From NCBI GenBank assembly GCA_013388745.1, contig JACAER010000029.1:1-64000 (forward strand): 64,000 nucleotides of DNA. The letters are read 5' to 3'. The notes under the pieces are model-generated. The model had not been told where the DNA came from, searched no databases, and saw nothing but the letters and a program-made list of their open reading frames with translations. The position numbers and the translations under genes were made by a program. The stretch comes from Chloroflexota bacterium (GTDB lineage Bacteria; Chloroflexota; Anaerolineae; Aggregatilineales; Phototrophicaceae). Below are positions 17,966 to 27,301 of the stretch, piece by piece. How positions within the stretch are numbered: the first letter of the stretch is position 1; each line of letters opens with the position of its first letter.

Positions 17966-19093
17966 ATGTCCGATGCAAACCAGTTAGACAGAGCCTACCA
18001 ACTTATCGAAGCTGATAATCTGAGTGAGGCTCGTGCGATTCTGGGGCCTTTGGTTGCTCAAGAACCGAATAATGCCGACGCATGGTGGTTGTATGCCCAT
18101 GCGCTTGATGATCCAGGTCAGGCGCGCAGTGCGCTGCAAAATGTGCTGCGCATTAATCCCGATTATCCAGAGGCGCGTTCGCTGCTGGAAACGCTGAATA
18201 CACAGTTCGGTGGGCTAGCGGCGCCGGCTGCTCTTCCAGCCGCTCCGCCGCCGCTCACACAGCCGCCGGTTCAGGGAATTAAGCCGCTTTCCACGTCCGC
18301 GCCGAAGCCGGCGGAAGATGATGTCCCCGATTTCTCTGATGAAGAACCGATAGATTTCGATGAGCCGGAAGAAGAAGAAACCCCCGCGGCATCAAGTCGC
18401 CCGCGCTGGCTGATGCTACTGGTCGCCGTACTGGCGATGATCGGTATCATTGTTGTCGGTCTGTTTATTGTCGCGCTGCTGAATCCGCCGGGAACAGTGC
18501 CAACTTCTGCGACTGCCGCAACGGAAGGTTCAACGGTGGCATTGGCGACAGAAACGCCAACGGAAGAAGTGACCGAAGCGGCAGTGATCGAGACCAGCGA
18601 GGCCACCGAAACGCAAGAAGTTGAGGCGACGGCGGCCGAAGAGCCAACGCCGACTGTGGAGCCAACACAGGGAGAAACCGCTGTTGCAGAGGCTTCCCCC
18701 ACACCGGAAGAAGAGCTTGCGGCGACCTCTGAGATTGATCTAGGGGTTGGTGGTGGCGGAACACCCGAAGAATTGATTGGTGAGGCGTTGGTCGATTTTG
18801 CTGTGCCAGAGAATCCGGTTGAAGTCGTTGAAACAAGCCTGGGACGCACCTTGTTGGCGATCGTGTGCGCAGCGCCGGAACAAGTGCGCCAGACGGCGAT
18901 CGACGCCATGATTGCCATCGCACAAGTCAGTCTATCAGTGAGTGACATTGATGCGCTGGCTGTGCGTACAGATAACTGCGAACAGGGCACACAGGGACGG
19001 CTGATCGGCGTGACTCTGACTGATGCGCAGGATTTCGCCAACGGCACGCTTGATGCCAATGAATTTCAAGTGCGCTGGCAGCCTGCGAGCTAA
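17966..19093 (+). CDS. TPR-containing single-pass membrane protein, unknown function
   Basis: 375-residue protein. Residues 1 to about 80 are TPR-like (AYQLIEADNLSEARAILGPL, ALQNVLRINPDYPEARSLLE). A Pro-rich and then acidic segment follows, one transmembrane helix (about 145-170, core MLLVAVLAMIGIIVVGLFIVA), a long Thr/Glu/Ala-rich linker, and a small C-terminal domain (about 270-375) that is presumably extracellular. The ATG at 17966 is preferred to 17957 because AAGG lies about 10 nt before it but directly touches the earlier ATG. This topology, with a cytoplasmic TPR and an external domain, is common in Chloroflexota; no function is known. Confidence 0.75.
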   Translation: MSDANQLDRAYQLIEADNLSEARAILGPLVAQEPNNADAWWLYAHALDDPGQARSALQNVLRINPDYPEARSLLETLNTQFGGLAAPAALPAAPPPLTQPPVQGIKPLSTSAPKPAEDDVPDFSDEEPIDFDEPEEEETPAASSRPRWLMLLVAVLAMIGIIVVGLFIVALLNPPGTVPTSATAATEGSTVALATETPTEEVTEAAVIETSEATETQEVEATAAEEPTPTVEPTQGETAVAEASPTPEEELAATSEIDLGVGGGGTPEELIGEALVDFAVPENPVEVVETSLGRTLLAIVCAAPEQVRQTAIDAMIAIAQVSLSVSDIDALAVRTDNCEQGTQGRLIGVTLTDAQDFANGTLDANEFQVRWQPAS

Positions 19094-19135
19094 ATCAAAC
19101 CGGTTGTGAAAAGAAAGGTTTTGGCAGGGTGACCC

Positions 19136-19161
19136 ACAGGGCGTCGCCCTGTCTTATTTTT
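19136..19161. terminator. Hairpin between convergent genes
   Basis: ACAGGGC/GCCCTGT 7-bp stem with a 3-nt loop (19136-19152), then CTTATTTTT in the plus direction. It fits a terminator for the TPR gene; the T tract runs into the 3' end of the convergent kinase gene. The GGGCG/CGCCC core resembles other palindromes in this window. Confidence 0.5.
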
Positions 19162-20779
19162 CGGCACTATCAGGGACTTTGAGCGTGATCGGTAGTTTGA
19201 TCGTGAAGCGAGATCCTTTGCCTTCCACGCTGTTGACCTCAATGCTGCCGTTGTGGCTTTGTATAATGCCGTAGCTGACGAACAATCCCAGCCCTGTCCC
19301 CTCCTGTTTGGTGGTGAAGAAAGGATCGAAGATACGATCCATGTATTCCTGCGGAATACCATGCCCGTTGTCGGCAAATTCGATAACGATGTTTTCACCC
19401 TCACTGTGGGCACCAATATAGAGTTCTCCCCCCCTGGGCATGGCGGCCTGTGCATTGAGCGCCAGATTCATGAACACCTGCTCAAGTTTGTCTTTGCTGC
19501 CATAGACAGGTGGAAGCTGCGGTAGTTCGGTGATGATTTTGACGTTGTTCTGCTGGAAGAATTTGCGATTGAGGGTTACAATGCCTTCAAGAATTTTTTC
19601 GATATTAATGAGTTTGGTTTCTTCACCCTCGCTGCGTTTGCCCGTGAAATCCAGCAATTGGCTGACAATCCGCCGGATGCGCTCGACGCTTTGTTGGATC
19701 ATTTCGATGTCGCGGATGTCTGGCATATGTTTGGCTTCAAGATCCTGACGCATCTCATCGAGGATGACGACAATCGGCTGTAAGGGATTGTTGATTTCGT
19801 GGGCAATACTGGCTGCCAAATGGCCGATAGAAGCCAGTTTTTCCGAACGCACCAACAACTGCTGGGCGTCGCGCAGTTCTTTGGTTTGTTCCGCAACCAT
19901 ATCTTCGAGATGCAGCGAGTAGTTCATCTGAATCTCATACAATTCGGCGTTGCGCAGAGCTAAGCCGGCCTGTCGGCCAATGCCCTCGAACAGGCGCAGG
20001 TGGCGCTCATCGTGCTCAACATCGAGCGAAAGAATCAACAGCAGGCCGTGTGTCGTGTCGCCATGCTGAAGCGGCATCACCATGCCACTTTTGAAGCCGC
20101 TGACCAGCGCTTCACTGCCGTTCCAGCGCATGGCGCGGCGCGTTTGCAACAGGCGGGTAACAAGCTGTTCGTTCAGCCCTGGGCTGCGGGGCGCGCGTTC
20201 ACTGAATTCGGCATAACTGTTGATCATCTGGCCTTCTTCGTTCAGGTGATAGATCACAGCACTATCGCCCGGCAGCATTTCCAGAGTCAGGCGTGTGATC
20301 AGGTTCAACAGTTCGTTAATTTCGCGGCGCTGGTTCAATTCTTCGCTGACACGCAGCAAGGCTTCCAGTTCTTCAGTGCGGCGCTGCAAATTGTCTTCGA
20401 GCTTGCGCGCTTTCATCTTGCTTTCGGCGCGCGCCAGTAGTTCGCGGGTGTGGAAGGGCTTGCGAATGTAGTCATCTGCGCCGAGATTCAGCCCGCGCGC
20501 AATGTTATCCGGCTCGTCCAGGGCGGTAATCATGATAGTCGGAATAATGGCCGTGGCTGGATCCTGACGCAGCGTTTCCAGCACATCAAAACCGCTCATG
20601 CCGGGCATTAATACGTCAAGCAAGATGAGGTCGGGGATGAGTTCACGCGCTGACTTGAGCGCGGCAGGGCCGTCATAAGCGCATTTGACGCGATAGCCGT
20701 GATGCTCAAACAAGCGTTGCAACATCACGGTTGCTGGAATCTGATCATCAACGACCAACACGAGGGGCTGCTGTTCCAT
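19154..20779 (-). CDS. Receiver-GAF-histidine kinase hybrid
   Basis: 541-residue signalling protein with the receiver first. The receiver (about 1-120) has VVDD, the acceptor Asp in LILLDVLMPGMSGFD and the Lys in YIRKPF. A coiled stretch and a GAF domain (about 140-285) follow. A kinase core has the H box SIAHEINNPLQPIVVILDEM, N box (LALNAQAAMPRGG), G1 (DNGHGIP) and G2 (GTGLGLFVSYG). ATG 20779 starts at MEQQPLVLVVDD; a start at 20815 would add 12 residues. There is no membrane segment. The N-terminal receiver suggests input from another kinase. The gene is divergent from the protease gene at 20847. Confidence 0.92.
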   Translation of the reverse strand: MEQQPLVLVVDDQIPATVMLQRLFEHHGYRVKCAYDGPAALKSARELIPDLILLDVLMPGMSGFDVLETLRQDPATAIIPTIMITALDEPDNIARGLNLGADDYIRKPFHTRELLARAESKMKARKLEDNLQRRTEELEALLRVSEELNQRREINELLNLITRLTLEMLPGDSAVIYHLNEEGQMINSYAEFSERAPRSPGLNEQLVTRLLQTRRAMRWNGSEALVSGFKSGMVMPLQHGDTTHGLLLILSLDVEHDERHLRLFEGIGRQAGLALRNAELYEIQMNYSLHLEDMVAEQTKELRDAQQLLVRSEKLASIGHLAASIAHEINNPLQPIVVILDEMRQDLEAKHMPDIRDIEMIQQSVERIRRIVSQLLDFTGKRSEGEETKLINIEKILEGIVTLNRKFFQQNNVKIITELPQLPPVYGSKDKLEQVFMNLALNAQAAMPRGGELYIGAHSEGENIVIEFADNGHGIPQEYMDRIFDPFFTTKQEGTGLGLFVSYGIIQSHNGSIEVNSVEGKGSRFTIKLPITLKVPDSAEK

Positions 20780-20846
20780 AGCTTGGGTTTCGCTCACTTG
20801 GATGCTACAATTCAATACTACAGTAGATTATACAGGCGAGTCCGGA

Positions 20847-22055
20847 ATGATAGATACGAAATACGCCAACACTAAACAATCAGTCCTCTACGGCTTTCTG
20901 ATTGGTCTGGGCCTGGCGTTGGTGTTCACCGCGGGCTTTTTGTTCCGTGACTTCGTGCAGATTGCTGCTGTGAATGCGCAAACGCCCGGCGCGGGTTATC
21001 CACTGTTGGATGAAGTGCAAATTCTGCTGGATCAGAATTATCTGCGCGAACAGCCGGATTATACGCAGCGGCAGTACGCGGCGATACGTGGGTTACTGTC
21101 TGCGCTGGATGATCGTTACACCTTTTTCATCGATCCACCGGTCGCGCAGAGCGAATCGGATGTACTGGCGGGCACGTATGGCGGTATTGGCGTGCTGCTG
21201 CAACGCAATGAGGCGGGTGACTTTGTTTTGTTTCCCTTTCCCGACAGCCCGGCGATACGCGCGGGCATTGTGGATGGCGATCGCCTGGTCGCCGTAAACG
21301 GCACGCGGCTGACATTGGCCGAGCAGCAGGATGCTGTCGATCAACTGCTGCGCGGCGAAGTGCGCGAGGGGAACGGCGTTGAAATCACGGTGGGACGGCA
21401 CGCGACAGGCGAAGAATTTACTGTGTTTATCACGTTCGACGTGATTAATGTGCCATCTGTGGTCTGGCGTGTGCTGGAAGAAGACGCGCGTATCGGTTAC
21501 ATTCAGATTTTACGCTTTACTAACCGCACGCCTGATGAACTGGCGGCGGCGGTGACTGATCTGCGGGCTGCCCCTATTCAAGCGCTGGTGCTGGATTTGC
21601 GCAATAATGCCGGCGGCCTGCTGCAAGAATCGGTAGATATTGCAGATGCATTTTTGGATGGCGGCGTGGTGCTCTACCAGCGCAGCCGCGATAGCGAACG
21701 CACGTTTGATGCACAACCGGGCGGCATTATGACGGATTTGCCGCTTATCGTGCTGGTGAACGGCGGCACCGCCAGCGCTTCGGAGTTGGTGGCCGGCGCG
21801 ATTCGCGACAGCGGGCGCGGTATCCTGATCGGTCAGACGACGTATGGGAAAGGCACGGTGCAGGAGATTTTCCGACTCTCCGACCAATCGTCCGTTCACA
21901 TCACATCGGCGGAGTGGTTTACGCCTAATAACAGCACAATTGAAGGGACGGGGCTGACGCCGGATATTGCAATGATTCCCGACATCAATGGTCGCGATGT
22001 CGAGTTAGGCGAGGCTGTGCGCCAATTACAACAGCAGTTGGGGCAATCGTCATGA
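20847..22055 (+). CDS. C-terminal processing peptidase (S41 family)
   Basis: 402-residue exported serine protease of the CtpA/CtpB type. An N-terminal membrane anchor (core VLYGFLIGLGLALVFTAGFL) is followed by the S41 N-terminal part (ALDDRYTFFIDP), a PDZ domain (GGIGVLLQRNE to about LLRGEVREGNGVEI) and the catalytic domain with the Ser in NGGTASASELVAGAI and the Lys in GQTTYGKGTVQ. ATG 20847 gives MIDTKYAN directly before the anchor; the upstream in-frame start overlaps the divergent kinase gene. The stop overlaps the smpB start (ATGA), so they are coupled. Such proteases trim C-termini of periplasmic or surface proteins. Confidence 0.93.
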   Translation: MIDTKYANTKQSVLYGFLIGLGLALVFTAGFLFRDFVQIAAVNAQTPGAGYPLLDEVQILLDQNYLREQPDYTQRQYAAIRGLLSALDDRYTFFIDPPVAQSESDVLAGTYGGIGVLLQRNEAGDFVLFPFPDSPAIRAGIVDGDRLVAVNGTRLTLAEQQDAVDQLLRGEVREGNGVEITVGRHATGEEFTVFITFDVINVPSVVWRVLEEDARIGYIQILRFTNRTPDELAAAVTDLRAAPIQALVLDLRNNAGGLLQESVDIADAFLDGGVVLYQRSRDSERTFDAQPGGIMTDLPLIVLVNGGTASASELVAGAIRDSGRGILIGQTTYGKGTVQEIFRLSDQSSVHITSAEWFTPNNSTIEGTGLTPDIAMIPDINGRDVELGEAVRQLQQQLGQSS

Positions 22056-22516
22056 AACTTGAGGGCATCAAGGTCATTGCGAAGAATCGCAAGGCCTCGC
22101 ACGAGTATTTTCTGGAAGAAACCTTTCAGGCCGGTCTGGTCTTGATGGGATCAGAAATCAAGTCAATCCGCGCGAATCAGGTCAATATTGGGGACGGTTT
22201 CGTACAGGAACAGGGCGGCGAAATGTGGCTGTTTAATGTCCATATTTCCCCGTATTCGCAAGGGGCGTATGCCGGCCACAAAGACCCGCTGCGCCAGCGC
22301 AAGTTACTGCTGCACAAGAAAGAAATGCGCCAGATTCGTGAACGTGTCCGTGATCGCGGGTACACCGTTATCCCGACGATGATCTACCTGCAAAACGGAC
22401 GCGCAAAGGTAGAGATCGCCATTGCTAAAGGCAAGAAACTGTATGACAAACGGGACAGTATCGGCAAGCGAGACGCCGAACGCGAGATGCGCCGGGCGTT
22501 GAAAAATGACTATTGA
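22052..22516 (+). CDS. smpB: SsrA-binding protein SmpB
   Basis: 154-residue tmRNA-binding protein for trans-translation. KVIAKNRKASHEYFLEETF, VLMGSEIKSIRANQVNI, the HISPYSQG turn, and the basic tail with YDKRDSIGKRDAEREMRR are diagnostic. The start overlaps the protease stop by four bases. The 3' end overlaps the next gene by 11 nt. The ssrA gene was not found in this window. Confidence 0.97.
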   Translation: MKLEGIKVIAKNRKASHEYFLEETFQAGLVLMGSEIKSIRANQVNIGDGFVQEQGGEMWLFNVHISPYSQGAYAGHKDPLRQRKLLLHKKEMRQIRERVRDRGYTVIPTMIYLQNGRAKVEIAIAKGKKLYDKRDSIGKRDAEREMRRALKNDY

Positions 22517-23306
22517 TATTCAGTGGCCTACATCCATTCGTGAGATTAACGCACTTCCTGACATGGAAAAGCACGCCATTTATCGGACTTTGCTGCCGGA
22601 ATGGCTCTTTACCACCTACATTATCGACCGCGAGACATTGACTGTAGACGGTAAAAAGGTCGTCCATTTCCGCTGTCCAGAAGGCAGCCGCGCGATGGAA
22701 ATTACAGTGCGGCGGCGCGCCAGCGACGGCGACCCAATGCTCTACCTGAACATGGCCGACACCTTCAACAATCAACTGCTGGTGCTTCTGGTTGTGGTCA
22801 ATGACCCCAATTCGCCGCGTTTTGGAGTTGATTTTGACCACGACGGCAACCCAACCCATTTCGGGACAACCAGCCGCAATCGCGAGGCAGAACGCGCAGC
22901 GATGGAGTATGGGTTGGCGCCAGGGCAGATTCGTTCCGGGATGCGTGTGTTCAGGACTGCTGTGCCGGTGTTTGAGCAGTTCGTGACCAACTTAGGGCAC
23001 GATATGTTCTTTATTGAGCCGCTGGCGTATCACAACGCCATCACGTTTGAGCGCTATGGGTTCAATTATCTGCGTGGGTTTAAGGAAATGCAGCGCATCC
23101 ATCAGGAATTCCAACCCGGCGGCGAGCTGCACAGCAAACTGACAGGAAGCAGCGTGTTCCGCCACCCGGAGGCGTGGCGCACGGTACGCGGGCGTTCGTG
23201 GGCGATTCATGACGGGGTATTGGGACATCCCTTTACCGGTTTCCAGATGTACAAGCGTATAGGCCTGCACGCCGGAGTCAATACGTTTCCCGATGCGATC
23301 TGGTAA
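22506..23306 (+). CDS. Conserved-looking soluble protein, function unknown
   Basis: 266-residue protein without signal peptide or membrane segments and with many aromatic and charged residues. I do not recognise the family. The segment FIEPLAYHNAITFERYGFNYLRG vaguely resembles the last helix and strand of GNAT acetyltransferases, but no acetyl-CoA loop is evident, so no function is given. It overlaps smpB by 11 nt and the STAND gene by 14 nt, which argues for a real gene in a tightly coupled operon. Confidence 0.75.
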   Translation: MTIDIQWPTSIREINALPDMEKHAIYRTLLPEWLFTTYIIDRETLTVDGKKVVHFRCPEGSRAMEITVRRRASDGDPMLYLNMADTFNNQLLVLLVVVNDPNSPRFGVDFDHDGNPTHFGTTSRNREAERAAMEYGLAPGQIRSGMRVFRTAVPVFEQFVTNLGHDMFFIEPLAYHNAITFERYGFNYLRGFKEMQRIHQEFQPGGELHSKLTGSSVFRHPEAWRTVRGRSWAIHDGVLGHPFTGFQMYKRIGLHAGVNTFPDAIW

Positions 23307-25617
23307 ACCGCCTTTTATCAGCAGTGAAAGTGTGCGCGCGGTGCTTGAAGCGCTGCTCTACAGCGCGGGAAAGCAGACCCGCAGCCCACTCGAATCGCTG
23401 TTGATCGTAGATGAGCATCTGCTGAAAACAGTCCTGCCTGATGTCGAGCAGCGCAGGATGCACGCCCTCAAAGACCTGATTGTCGAGATTATCCGCGCGC
23501 AGGTTGCCGAACATCGTCGGGCGGTCGGTTTGGCTGCTCCCATGCTGTCCGAAACCTATGCGGAAGCCGCCACCGCGCTGAAACATGTTGTCAGCACAGA
23601 TAACATCGAACTTCTTGGTTGGAATTATCTGTACTATCGCTACGTCCGTATTGATCTGGCATTCTCGGCGAAGTTCTTCAGCGACATATTTGCGATGACG
23701 GATCGCAATCTGCGGCGTTACCAGCAGCACGCGCTTGGCAGATTAGTCGAACAGATTGCGCAGCGTGAAGGGAAAGCGCGGCAGGAACAGCGGAAGCGCA
23801 GCCTGTATATGGCGCTGCCCTGGGCGCAGCGTGTGCCGCTTTTTGGGCGTGCGCTGGCCTTGAAGCAGGGGCAGCGCAGCAGTGGCCCGGTGTACGTCAG
23901 CGGGGTGCTAGGGGTGGGCAAGACCGCCTTCGTGCAGGAACTTGTGCGCAACTGGATCGATGCCGCAGAGATCTCTGCGGTGATCTGGATTGATCGTCCC
24001 ATATCTATCCCTTATATCCGTCATCGCCTGGCGGAAAACCTGTCTCAGGAGGGTTCGACGCTGACGCTGCGCGAAACACTGCAACTGACACCAACGGCTG
24101 TGATTCTGGATGACATACATGCCCTGTTAAGCGACAGCGCAGGACTGGACAAGGTGCTCGACGATTTGAGCGCAGCGCGGGTTTGTATTACTAATCAGGA
24201 GTACGTTCCGCTGAGCCGCGCGGCCACCCATATCGCGCTCACGCCGCTTAACCCGGCGGAGACGAGTGAGTTCGTGCAGACGCTCATTAGCGACAACGCG
24301 CCTATTCCTGAGCAAATCTGGGAGCGCAGCGCGGGAAATCCGCTGCTGATACGGCTGATCGCGCAGAATCCGACGTACTACAGCGCGGAATACGAGCGTG
24401 CGCCGGCGCTGCATCAGTTGTTGACCAAAGCCTATCGAGCGCTGCCCCTTGAGGCCAAAGCCCATTGGCTGATGCTGGCCATGTTCGCTGAGGGCAGCAG
24501 CACGGCGTTGGCCGCGTTGTGGCCGCTGCGGTTTCTGGAAGCCCACTTGCATACGCTGGCGCAGTGGCGGTTGATTGATTTTTTGGCCCCGGATCAACTG
24601 AACTTGCCGGGCGAAATGCGTACATTTGTCGAACAACGTGTCGTGGATTCGGGCGAAATGCAGCTTTTGTCGGCACACCTGATCGAGGAGGCCGAAGCCT
24701 GTTTTGGCGAACAAGCGCTGTTTGCGCAAGCGCTGGCTGAACATTTGCTGCTGGCAGATTGGATACAGCTCGATGCGAGCCGTGTGGAACGATGGTTAGA
24801 GCGTTTTGCCAGAAATGCGGCGCAAAACGGCGCTGTGTGGTGCGAGATTTTTCGGCGCTACGATGCGCGCACGTCGTTACAACATACGTCGTATGGGGTT
24901 TGCCTGCGCCGCAGTGCTCATTGGGATGAGGCCGAAGAGCACTTCAGGAACGCTGTCACATTGTCGGGCGCTGAAGGCAAGTTTGACACACAGGCGTGGG
25001 CGCTGCTGGAATGGGCGGTGCTGCTGCGCTATCGTGGACGTTATCAAAAGGCCGTGGAGAATCTTGAGCGTGTGCAAAACATGCTTACACGCCGGCCAGA
25101 CCCGACGCTGCGCATCACCATGCAGATCGAATTTGCTCAGATCGCTGTGGATGTGGGTGATGGTAGACGGGCGCAGCAGTGGTTGGCGACGCTGCCGCAA
25201 ACACGGCGCGTGCTGGCACTGCACAGCGAGGCGCTGCTGTTGCAAAAAGACTATCAGACCAGCCTCGCGCTGGCCGAAGCAGCGCTTCAGACTATAAAAA
25301 ATGATCAATTGGCGCAGGCGCGCCTCTATATTCTGCTCGGACGCATTTTTGACGCGCAGCAGCAGCATATGCAGGCGCATGATGCCTTTGCGCTGGCGGT
25401 GACGCTGCTCGAACAGGACAATGATGTTTTTGCGCTGGGGCGGGCACTGATGAATCTTGGCGCGTGCCTCATGAAGCTGAATGCGTTGGATGATGCTGAG
25501 CTTGTTTTGCAACAGGCTGAGGAGATTCAGGCGAAACTGGGGGACATGATGGCGCTGAAGCTGACGCAGTATAACCGGCATTTGCTGCGCATTCTACGCT
25601 CGACGCGGCAAAATTAA
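23293..25617 (+). CDS. STAND-type NTPase with C-terminal TPR repeats
   Basis: 774-residue protein. An N-terminal helical region (about 1-180) is followed by an NTPase domain with Walker A GVLGVGKTA (Lys210), a Walker B-like hydrophobic strand ending in VILDDIHAL (about 265-275), and a sensor/GxP-like region SAGNPLLIRLIAQNP (about 350). The C-terminal third is TPR-like (AEEHFRNAVTLSGAE, YQKAVENLERVQNML, HDAFALAVTLLEQD). STAND proteins are ligand-switched scaffolds in signalling, transcription control or defence. No effector domain of known toxic type is seen. The start overlaps the previous gene by 14 nt. Confidence 0.85.
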   Translation: MRSGKPPFISSESVRAVLEALLYSAGKQTRSPLESLLIVDEHLLKTVLPDVEQRRMHALKDLIVEIIRAQVAEHRRAVGLAAPMLSETYAEAATALKHVVSTDNIELLGWNYLYYRYVRIDLAFSAKFFSDIFAMTDRNLRRYQQHALGRLVEQIAQREGKARQEQRKRSLYMALPWAQRVPLFGRALALKQGQRSSGPVYVSGVLGVGKTAFVQELVRNWIDAAEISAVIWIDRPISIPYIRHRLAENLSQEGSTLTLRETLQLTPTAVILDDIHALLSDSAGLDKVLDDLSAARVCITNQEYVPLSRAATHIALTPLNPAETSEFVQTLISDNAPIPEQIWERSAGNPLLIRLIAQNPTYYSAEYERAPALHQLLTKAYRALPLEAKAHWLMLAMFAEGSSTALAALWPLRFLEAHLHTLAQWRLIDFLAPDQLNLPGEMRTFVEQRVVDSGEMQLLSAHLIEEAEACFGEQALFAQALAEHLLLADWIQLDASRVERWLERFARNAAQNGAVWCEIFRRYDARTSLQHTSYGVCLRRSAHWDEAEEHFRNAVTLSGAEGKFDTQAWALLEWAVLLRYRGRYQKAVENLERVQNMLTRRPDPTLRITMQIEFAQIAVDVGDGRRAQQWLATLPQTRRVLALHSEALLLQKDYQTSLALAEAALQTIKNDQLAQARLYILLGRIFDAQQQHMQAHDAFALAVTLLEQDNDVFALGRALMNLGACLMKLNALDDAELVLQQAEEIQAKLGDMMALKLTQYNRHLLRILRSTRQN

Positions 25618-25625
25618 CTGCGGGC

Positions 25626-25653
25626 TTGACCCTCTCTTGATCTGGATTACAAT
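25626..25653 (+). promoter_or_regulatory. Promoter of tRNA-Arg
   Basis: TTGACC (25626-25631), 16-nt spacer, TACAAT (25648-25653), ending 15 nt before the tRNA. Confidence 0.7.
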
Positions 25654-25668
25654 GTAGAAAGATAGTAA

Positions 25669-25740
25669 GCGCCTATAGCTCAACGGACAGAGCAGTAGTC
25701 TTCGGAACTACCCGTGGGGGTTCGATTCCCTCTAGGCGCA
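25669..25740 (+). tRNA. tRNA-Arg (anticodon TCG)
   Basis: 72-nt tRNA. Acceptor GCGCCTA/TAGGCGC, discriminator A at 25740; D stem GCTC/GAGC; anticodon stem GTAGT/ACTAC with loop CTTCGGA (anticodon TCG); short variable loop CCGT; T stem GGGGG/CCCTC with TTCGATT. CCA is not encoded. The 3' end lies 5 nt from the convergent anti-sigma gene. Confidence 0.95.
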
Positions 25741-25744
25741 TCCC

Positions 25745-26527
25745 CTACAATTCAACGACTGCGATAGCCTCGGAGGTGGGCGCTTCGCTGCCGCCGGCAG
25801 GTTCGGTGGTGATCCCTATCGCGTCATAGTCGTCTAACGCGCGCGGCGGCTCAAAAATCATGATACCGCGCCCTTCTGTGTCCACGTGGAAAAGCCCGAC
25901 GCTGATGCGATTGTCTCCGCGAATAAGCCAGACCTGATAGGTTTGATCAGAAGCCAGCAGAGGCAATCCCTCTGTAGCGAGCAAGGCCATGTTTTCGCCC
26001 GGCTTCCAGAAGACACGTACACTTCCCTGCTGCGCATTGAGCACAACCTGCTGAGCATCTGCTGAAGTCAGATAGGCGATAATCTCTTCTTGCTGCTGTA
26101 TTTGAGTAGAGTAGGCGTCCTGTATCTGGCGTAGTTGAGCGGCGAGCAGAATCCAGAAGGCATTGGAAATAAGCAGCAGCACGACCAGCGCAGCAGCGGC
26201 GGCTATCCAGCGGCGATTACGCGGCACGGGTAGAGGACGCGGGACGCTGACGTTGACTCGTGTTGCGGGAGCTGCCGTATCTGCTGTGAGCGCCATCAAC
26301 TTGTCGTGCAGTGCTGCTGGCGGTATTGTGGGTTGCGAGGTGTACAACAACGCTTGCGAAAGAGCGATATACTCCTCCAGCTCAGACACGACATCAGGGC
26401 ACAGCGGCAACCAGGCTTCCACCTGCTGTGTTTCGGCGGGGTCGGTTGCGCCAACACTATAGGCAGGAAGCAAGGCTTGCAATGTTTCGCAATCGGGTTG
26501 GCTGGATTGCTGCGGCAAATCACTCAT
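25745..26527 (-). CDS. Anti-sigma factor, RskA type
   Basis: 260-residue membrane anti-sigma factor. The cytoplasmic N-terminus (about 1-110) contains CETLQALLPAYSVGATDPAE, typical of the RskA/anti-sigma-K N-terminal domain, and lacks a HxxxCxxC zinc motif. One transmembrane helix (about 112-138, WIAAAAALVVLLLISNAFWI) leads to an external RskA domain (about 160-260) with TYQVWLIRGD and a C-terminal GITTEPAGGSEAPT tail. It should hold the ECF sigma factor encoded just upstream until a signal triggers proteolysis. The start could also be the GTG at 26530. Confidence 0.88.
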   Translation of the reverse strand: MSDLPQQSSQPDCETLQALLPAYSVGATDPAETQQVEAWLPLCPDVVSELEEYIALSQALLYTSQPTIPPAALHDKLMALTADTAAPATRVNVSVPRPLPVPRNRRWIAAAAALVVLLLISNAFWILLAAQLRQIQDAYSTQIQQQEEIIAYLTSADAQQVVLNAQQGSVRVFWKPGENMALLATEGLPLLASDQTYQVWLIRGDNRISVGLFHVDTEGRGIMIFEPPRALDDYDAIGITTEPAGGSEAPTSEAIAVVEL

Positions 26528-26614
26528 CACGGATCTCTATCAATCATCACACAATGCTTGCTTATCTTGAATACGAAAAAAGTTGTAAAAATAGATTTCA
26601 GAAGCGTGGTTCCC

Positions 26615-27193
26615 TTAAGTATTCTCATTATCTTGTAATGTTGCATCAAGCCACAGCACCTTGAGCTTTTGCAGCCCAAGACGCAAACGGGTTTTGACGG
26701 TGCCCAGCGGCAGCGTTAACTCTTCGGCGATTTCGCTGTGCGATAAGCCTTGAAAAAAAGCCAGTTCGATCACTTGAATCTGTTCGGCGGGCAGATTGCG
26801 CATGAGCGCGCGCATCAGTTGGCGATCCTGTCCCTGTGGCGTATCGAAGAACGAGCGTTTGCCGATAAAGTCTTCGATGTCTTCAAGGGCGACAGCAATG
26901 GGGGTGCGGTTGTGTTCTTTGCGCAGGCGGTCGATAGCTGTGTAGCGGGTGATGGTCATCAGCCAGGTGGAAAGACGGCCTTTGTTGCCATCCCACATAG
27001 AAGCCTGATTCCAGACCTTCATAAAGGTGTCTTGGGCCGCTTCTTCCGCCAGGCCGGGATTGTTGAGGACACGCAGCGCCAGACCATAAACAAGCGCGCC
27101 ATAACGCTGGTAAAGCTCCGAAAGCGCGGTTTGGTCTTTGCCCATGATCCGTTGGATTAGGTGAGCATCATCGTTGAGAAGACCGTCAGGCAT
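26615..27193 (-). CDS. ECF RNA polymerase sigma factor (SigK-like)
   Basis: 192-residue sigma-70 family ECF factor. Sigma region 2 (about 20-95) has ALSELYQRYGALVYGLALRV and the DTFMKVWNQ core; region 4 (about 130-185) has QVIELAFFQGLSHSEIAEEL and LPLGTVKTRLRLGLQKLK. The anti-sigma gene follows 87 nt downstream on the same strand, the normal order for such pairs. The regulon cannot be read from the sequence; the subtilase gene that follows on the upstream side is a possible target. Confidence 0.93.
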   Translation of the reverse strand: MPDGLLNDDAHLIQRIMGKDQTALSELYQRYGALVYGLALRVLNNPGLAEEAAQDTFMKVWNQASMWDGNKGRLSTWLMTITRYTAIDRLRKEHNRTPIAVALEDIEDFIGKRSFFDTPQGQDRQLMRALMRNLPAEQIQVIELAFFQGLSHSEIAEELTLPLGTVKTRLRLGLQKLKVLWLDATLQDNENT

Positions 27194-27301
27194 TGCTCAA
27201 AACTCAAGTCGATGGCGTGAAACGCAGATTACTGGTAAGCAGTGTAGATTGTAACCCGCATCGCAGCCGATGACCATAGGTTATTTATTCATCGAAAGCG
27301 C

